From Thermoanaerobaculum sp964488355 (GTDB taxonomy: Bacteria > Acidobacteriota > Thermoanaerobaculia > Thermoanaerobaculales > Thermoanaerobaculaceae): 64,000 nt of DNA. A model generated the notes under the pieces. The model did not search any database. It was not told where the DNA came from and was given only the letters and a program-made list of their open reading frames with translations. Location: assembly GCA_964488355.1 (NCBI GenBank), contig CAZAUJ010000007.1:68993-132992 (forward strand), given 5' to 3'. The position numbers and the translations under genes are program-made. Shown here piece after piece: positions 63,923 through 64,000 of the stretch; the first letter of the stretch is position 1; every line of letters begins with the position of its first letter.

Positions 63923-64000
63923 TAAGGCTAGATCCTTTTGCGCAGGGGGCATAAGGTGCGGGGCTTCCGAGCTGAAGGGACGAAGCGAAAGGGGGTCCGA

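Noticed and set aside
1..64000. Search for prophage, IS or transposase genes
   Set aside because: No integrase, transposase, terminase or tail-like product was seen; the only mobile-like features are the short inverted repeats at 63.3-63.6 kb.
1..64000. Sigma-54 (-24/-12) promoters near the sigma-54 activator's genes
   Set aside because: Several TGGCAC matches occur (for example near 1561, 40908 and 57672) but all lie inside coding regions and lack a properly spaced TTGC element.

Overview
The window is a 64-kb piece of GC-rich (roughly two-thirds G+C by eye), very compact bacterial chromosome. No phage genes, insertion sequences, CRISPR arrays, rRNA or tRNA genes were recognised. The gene set points to a Gram-negative (diderm), at least partly anaerobic heterotroph: a cytoplasmic group-3 [NiFe]-hydrogenase with its maturation protease, a 2-oxoacid:ferredoxin oxidoreductase, arabinose-5-phosphate isomerase (LPS/Kdo), an O-antigen-ligase-like protein, lipoproteins with lipoboxes, and a sigma-54-type activator. 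Gene style (SpoIVB-like S55 peptidases in a non-sporulating context, very long GreA, FHA and sigma-54 signalling) would fit Acidobacteriota such as the Thermoanaerobaculum group, but that is inference without database comparison.

Layout. 1-2575: end of a hydrogenase operon (small subunit, large subunit, protease). 2632-7391: a UbiE-like methyltransferase, a YihY membrane protein, a beta-CASP metallo-beta-lactamase RNase, a CsoR/CstR-type repressor with its probable operator, a decayed glycosyltransferase, and two small membrane-anchored proteins. 7398-12686 (minus): DAHP synthase, S55 peptidase-like protein, secreted propeller protein and CoaD, coupled by stop/start overlaps. 12739-16507: three exported proteins of unknown role. 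16504-22802 (minus): Wzy/WaaL-like protein, SMC, and AmrS radical-SAM protein. 22863-28596: AroA coupled to a 1,240-residue sigma-54 activator, convergent with an FHA protein. 28568-32606 (minus): PncB, a D-2-hydroxyacid dehydrogenase and an aldehyde dehydrogenase. 32646-38934: thioesterase, alanine racemase, a DUF5924/DUF2914-like membrane protein, KorA/KorBC and AroB. 38986-53496: a 13-gene, almost gapless run (valS, birA, coaX, a hypothetical gene, rlmD-like, comEC, miaA, hfq, lipoprotein, crp/fnr, pgsA, permease-glutaredoxin fusion, M24 peptidase). 53519-62981: nadA, cstA, hutH, long GreA, nitroreductase, surE-pcm and kdsD. 62982-64000: about 1 kb without a recognisable gene, carrying two inverted-repeat elements and, at its end, the most consensus-like promoter in the window.

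Two organisational themes stand out. First, at least seven genes have a TANNNT-like -10 hexamer whose 3' end lies exactly 6 nt before the start codon, so the start codon would be the transcription start: leaderless mRNAs. Operon heads with a real leader instead carry a Shine-Dalgarno sequence. Second, genes overlap nearly everywhere: ATGA/GTGA couplings within operons, and convergent genes whose stop codons overlap, leaving no space for ordinary intergenic terminators. Metabolically, three shikimate-pathway genes (DAHP synthase, AroB, AroA) are scattered through the window in separate operons, and NAD supply (NadA, PncB), CoA synthesis (CoaX, CoaD) and RNA-level regulation (Hfq, MiaA, RlmD-like, beta-CASP RNase, GreA) are all represented.
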